NCBI RefSeq assembly: GCF_022601975.1
Contig: NZ_JAKVIR010000013.1
Location: forward strand, 98,443 to 162,442
Direction of reading: 5' to 3'
Origin: Pontibacter sp. E15-1
GTDB lineage: Bacteria > Bacteroidota > Bacteroidia > Cytophagales > Hymenobacteraceae
DNA length: 64,000 nt
Shown here one piece after another: positions 62,594-64,000 of this stretch. The notes beneath the pieces are model-generated. The model worked only from the letters and a program-made list of their open reading frames with translations. It made no database searches and was not told the origin of the DNA. The stretch's first letter is position 1. Each line of letters starts with the position of its first letter. A program made the translations under genes and the position numbers.

Positions 62594-63912
62594 TGAAGTT
62601 GCAGTTTTTCAGTTCGAATGGCATTCAGTGCAGTACTTGCCTCAGAAGATAACGTAGTGGAGAACAAATTGCTGGTTTCAAACGGATTGACGCTTAGATC
62701 ATAGAAATATTCGTTTCCGTTAGTCAGGTGGATAAGTTTATACCTGCTGTCGCGCATGGTCCAGCCCTCCCCTCCGTCACCCGCACCAAAAAGCTCGCTG
62801 TACGCATACTTCCTTTGAGACGCATTTGGCTCCCCAAACAAAGATTTGAGCGAGTAGCTATCATGAATCTGGTTCACGCCGGCACCGGCTACATCTGCAA
62901 TCGTGGCATACAGATCCGTTCCGTTTACAAGCGAATGATCCGTTGTGTTCTGGCGGGCAACTCCATACCCACTTACAATCATGGGTGCGTTTATACCTCC
63001 CTGCCACAAAGAGCCCTTAGAGGTATAGGATGCGGAGGGAGCCTGCGCCACCTGCGTGCCTGTGCCATTGTCGCCAACAAAAATGATGAGCGTGTTCTTT
63101 TTCTGCTCCTCGGTAAGGCTATGGAAGAACCTGCCCAACTCAGTATCCATAGCTTCGATGGCAGCCAGATAATATGGCAGCTTGTTGCTGTGGATGGTGG
63201 CGGCATCATCGGCAAGGGTTTTATCGGATATGAGGTGTAAGGGCGGGCGGTGAAAAGGAGTATGTGGCGCGTTCAGGGCTAAGGTCAAAAACCATGGCTT
63301 CTGCTGTTCCTCAACCCATCGCATGGCATCGTCTATAAAGTATGTAGTCGCGTAGGTGGTGACAGTAGTCTGTTGGCCGTTGGAGGTTTTTGTCCAGTTG
63401 TAATAGCTTGGCACCGTACCCGTGAAAATCCCTGAATAATAACCAACGCCAAATTGTTCAGGCGCAGCTAACTGCGTGTTGTTGCTCATGTGCCATTTTC
63501 CGATGACAGCCGTGGCATACTGGTTGCCTGTTTTGTCGTTGATGAATTTTTGCAGCAGCGTTTCGGATGAATTCAGTCCTCCGGTTTTACCTCCTATAGC
63601 CGAGCCAACGCCGGTGCGAAAGCCATACTTGCCCGTGAAAATGCTGGCTCGTGTAGGTGAGCACTCCGGGTTTACCCACAAATTAGTAAAGGTAATGCCG
63701 CTTTGCGCCAAAGAATCCAATACGGGCGTCTTTGCTTTCTGTCCGTTCGTGCCTGGGTATTTCCCGAAAGCATCCCAACCCATATCATCGGCAATAATTA
63801 ACACGACATTTGGTGTATCAAGGGCAGTTGGGCTAACAGGGGCGTCCTCATTGCAGGAAACGGAGCAAAGCAAAAGCATGAGGATTGCAGCTGCTGCCAT
63901 GTGTTTTATCAT
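62590..63912 (-). CDS. arylsulfatase-family lipoprotein
   Basis: 440 residues. The lipobox LLCSVSC gives lipidated Cys20, followed by NEDAP. NVVLIIADDMGWDAFG supplies metal-binding Asp residues, and Cys84 in ECSPTRASIFTGKYGFRTG is the site converted to formylglycine by a maturase (C-x-P-x-R). IGKWHMSNN and LIIFVGDNGTGTQ complete the active site. It should cleave sulfate esters outside the inner membrane, perhaps from glycans. It is the first gene of the four-lipoprotein operon. Confidence 0.94.
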   Translation of the reverse strand: MIKHMAAAAILMLLLCSVSCNEDAPVSPTALDTPNVVLIIADDMGWDAFGKYPGTNGQKAKTPVLDSLAQSGITFTNLWVNPECSPTRASIFTGKYGFRTGVGSAIGGKTGGLNSSETLLQKFINDKTGNQYATAVIGKWHMSNNTQLAAPEQFGVGYYSGIFTGTVPSYYNWTKTSNGQQTTVTTYATTYFIDDAMRWVEEQQKPWFLTLALNAPHTPFHRPPLHLISDKTLADDAATIHSNKLPYYLAAIEAMDTELGRFFHSLTEEQKKNTLIIFVGDNGTGTQVAQAPSASYTSKGSLWQGGINAPMIVSGYGVARQNTTDHSLVNGTDLYATIADVAGAGVNQIHDSYSLKSLFGEPNASQRKYAYSELFGAGDGGEGWTMRDSRYKLIHLTNGNEYFYDLSVNPFETSNLFSTTLSSEASTALNAIRTEKLQLQ

Positions 63913-64000
63913 GTATGGGTAAGTTTAATTAGTCGCTCCTTAGCAAGTCCCAATACCTAAACTAAACAATCTTAAACTGAGCAATCGGCAGCGCCCAAAA
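63913..64000. other. upstream region of the sulfatase operon
   Basis: Eighty-eight bases with no gene and no clear TAnnTTTG element on the minus strand. Confidence 0.4.

Overview
The window looks like chromosomal DNA of a Bacteroidota member. Four signs support this: type IX secretion cargo with gliding-motility C-terminal domains beside PorP/SprF proteins, promoters of the TAnnTTTG type, no clear Shine-Dalgarno sequences, and many lipoproteins. GC-rich genes with AT-rich gaps and the protein sequences suggest Cytophagales, probably a Hymenobacteraceae close to Pontibacter; that placement is inference. No phage, plasmid, CRISPR array, rRNA or intact IS was seen. Two short elements with terminal inverted repeats (MITE-like) are present.

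Layout. 1-1.4 kb: truncated kelch-like exported protein. 2-3.9 kb: dnaK behind a sigma54-like site. 4.3-15.9 kb: one collinear plus-strand surface-polysaccharide cluster (Wzm/Wzt-like ABC exporter, six glycosyltransferase genes including a glycosyltransferase-methyltransferase fusion, a polysaccharide deacetylase and an unrecognised polytopic membrane protein). 16-24 kb: housekeeping genes (purEK, MarC family, hemE, TrkH, a heptokinase-like PfkB protein, an aminotransferase). 24.3-30.8 kb: two tandem pairs of type IX cargo and PorP/SprF. 31-36 kb: recR, clpS, then a MarR regulator with two YceI proteins that share a 23-bp operator-promoter. 36-40 kb: enolase-superfamily epimerase, PAS histidine kinase, and a repeat-rich gap with a 131-bp MITE.

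40-50 kb: RDD and DUF389-type membrane proteins, histidine phosphatase, PAP2 phosphatase and an OmpR-type two-component system, divergent from an epimerase - ArnC-like transferase - LAB_N protein - ArnT-like GT39 operon. By content this resembles an Arn/Pmr-type envelope-lipid glycosylation module. 50-60 kb: PAS-LuxR regulator, tRNA-Leu(CAG), a second PAP2 protein, thpR, a CinA-C/PncC protein, methyltransferase, M61 peptidase, a putative outer-membrane barrel protein, an MBL-fold hydrolase and a sodium/solute symporter. 60.6-63.9 kb: a tightly overlapping operon of four lipoproteins (sulfatase, YHYH-domain protein, YwqK/MORN protein, SCO protein).

The most unusual global signal is strong enrichment of TATACC/GGTATA, and of its palindrome GGTATACC, in all reading frames and on both strands. 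The best candidates for undescribed biology are that motif, the four-lipoprotein operon, the MarR-YceI regulon and the tandem cargo-PorP pairs.
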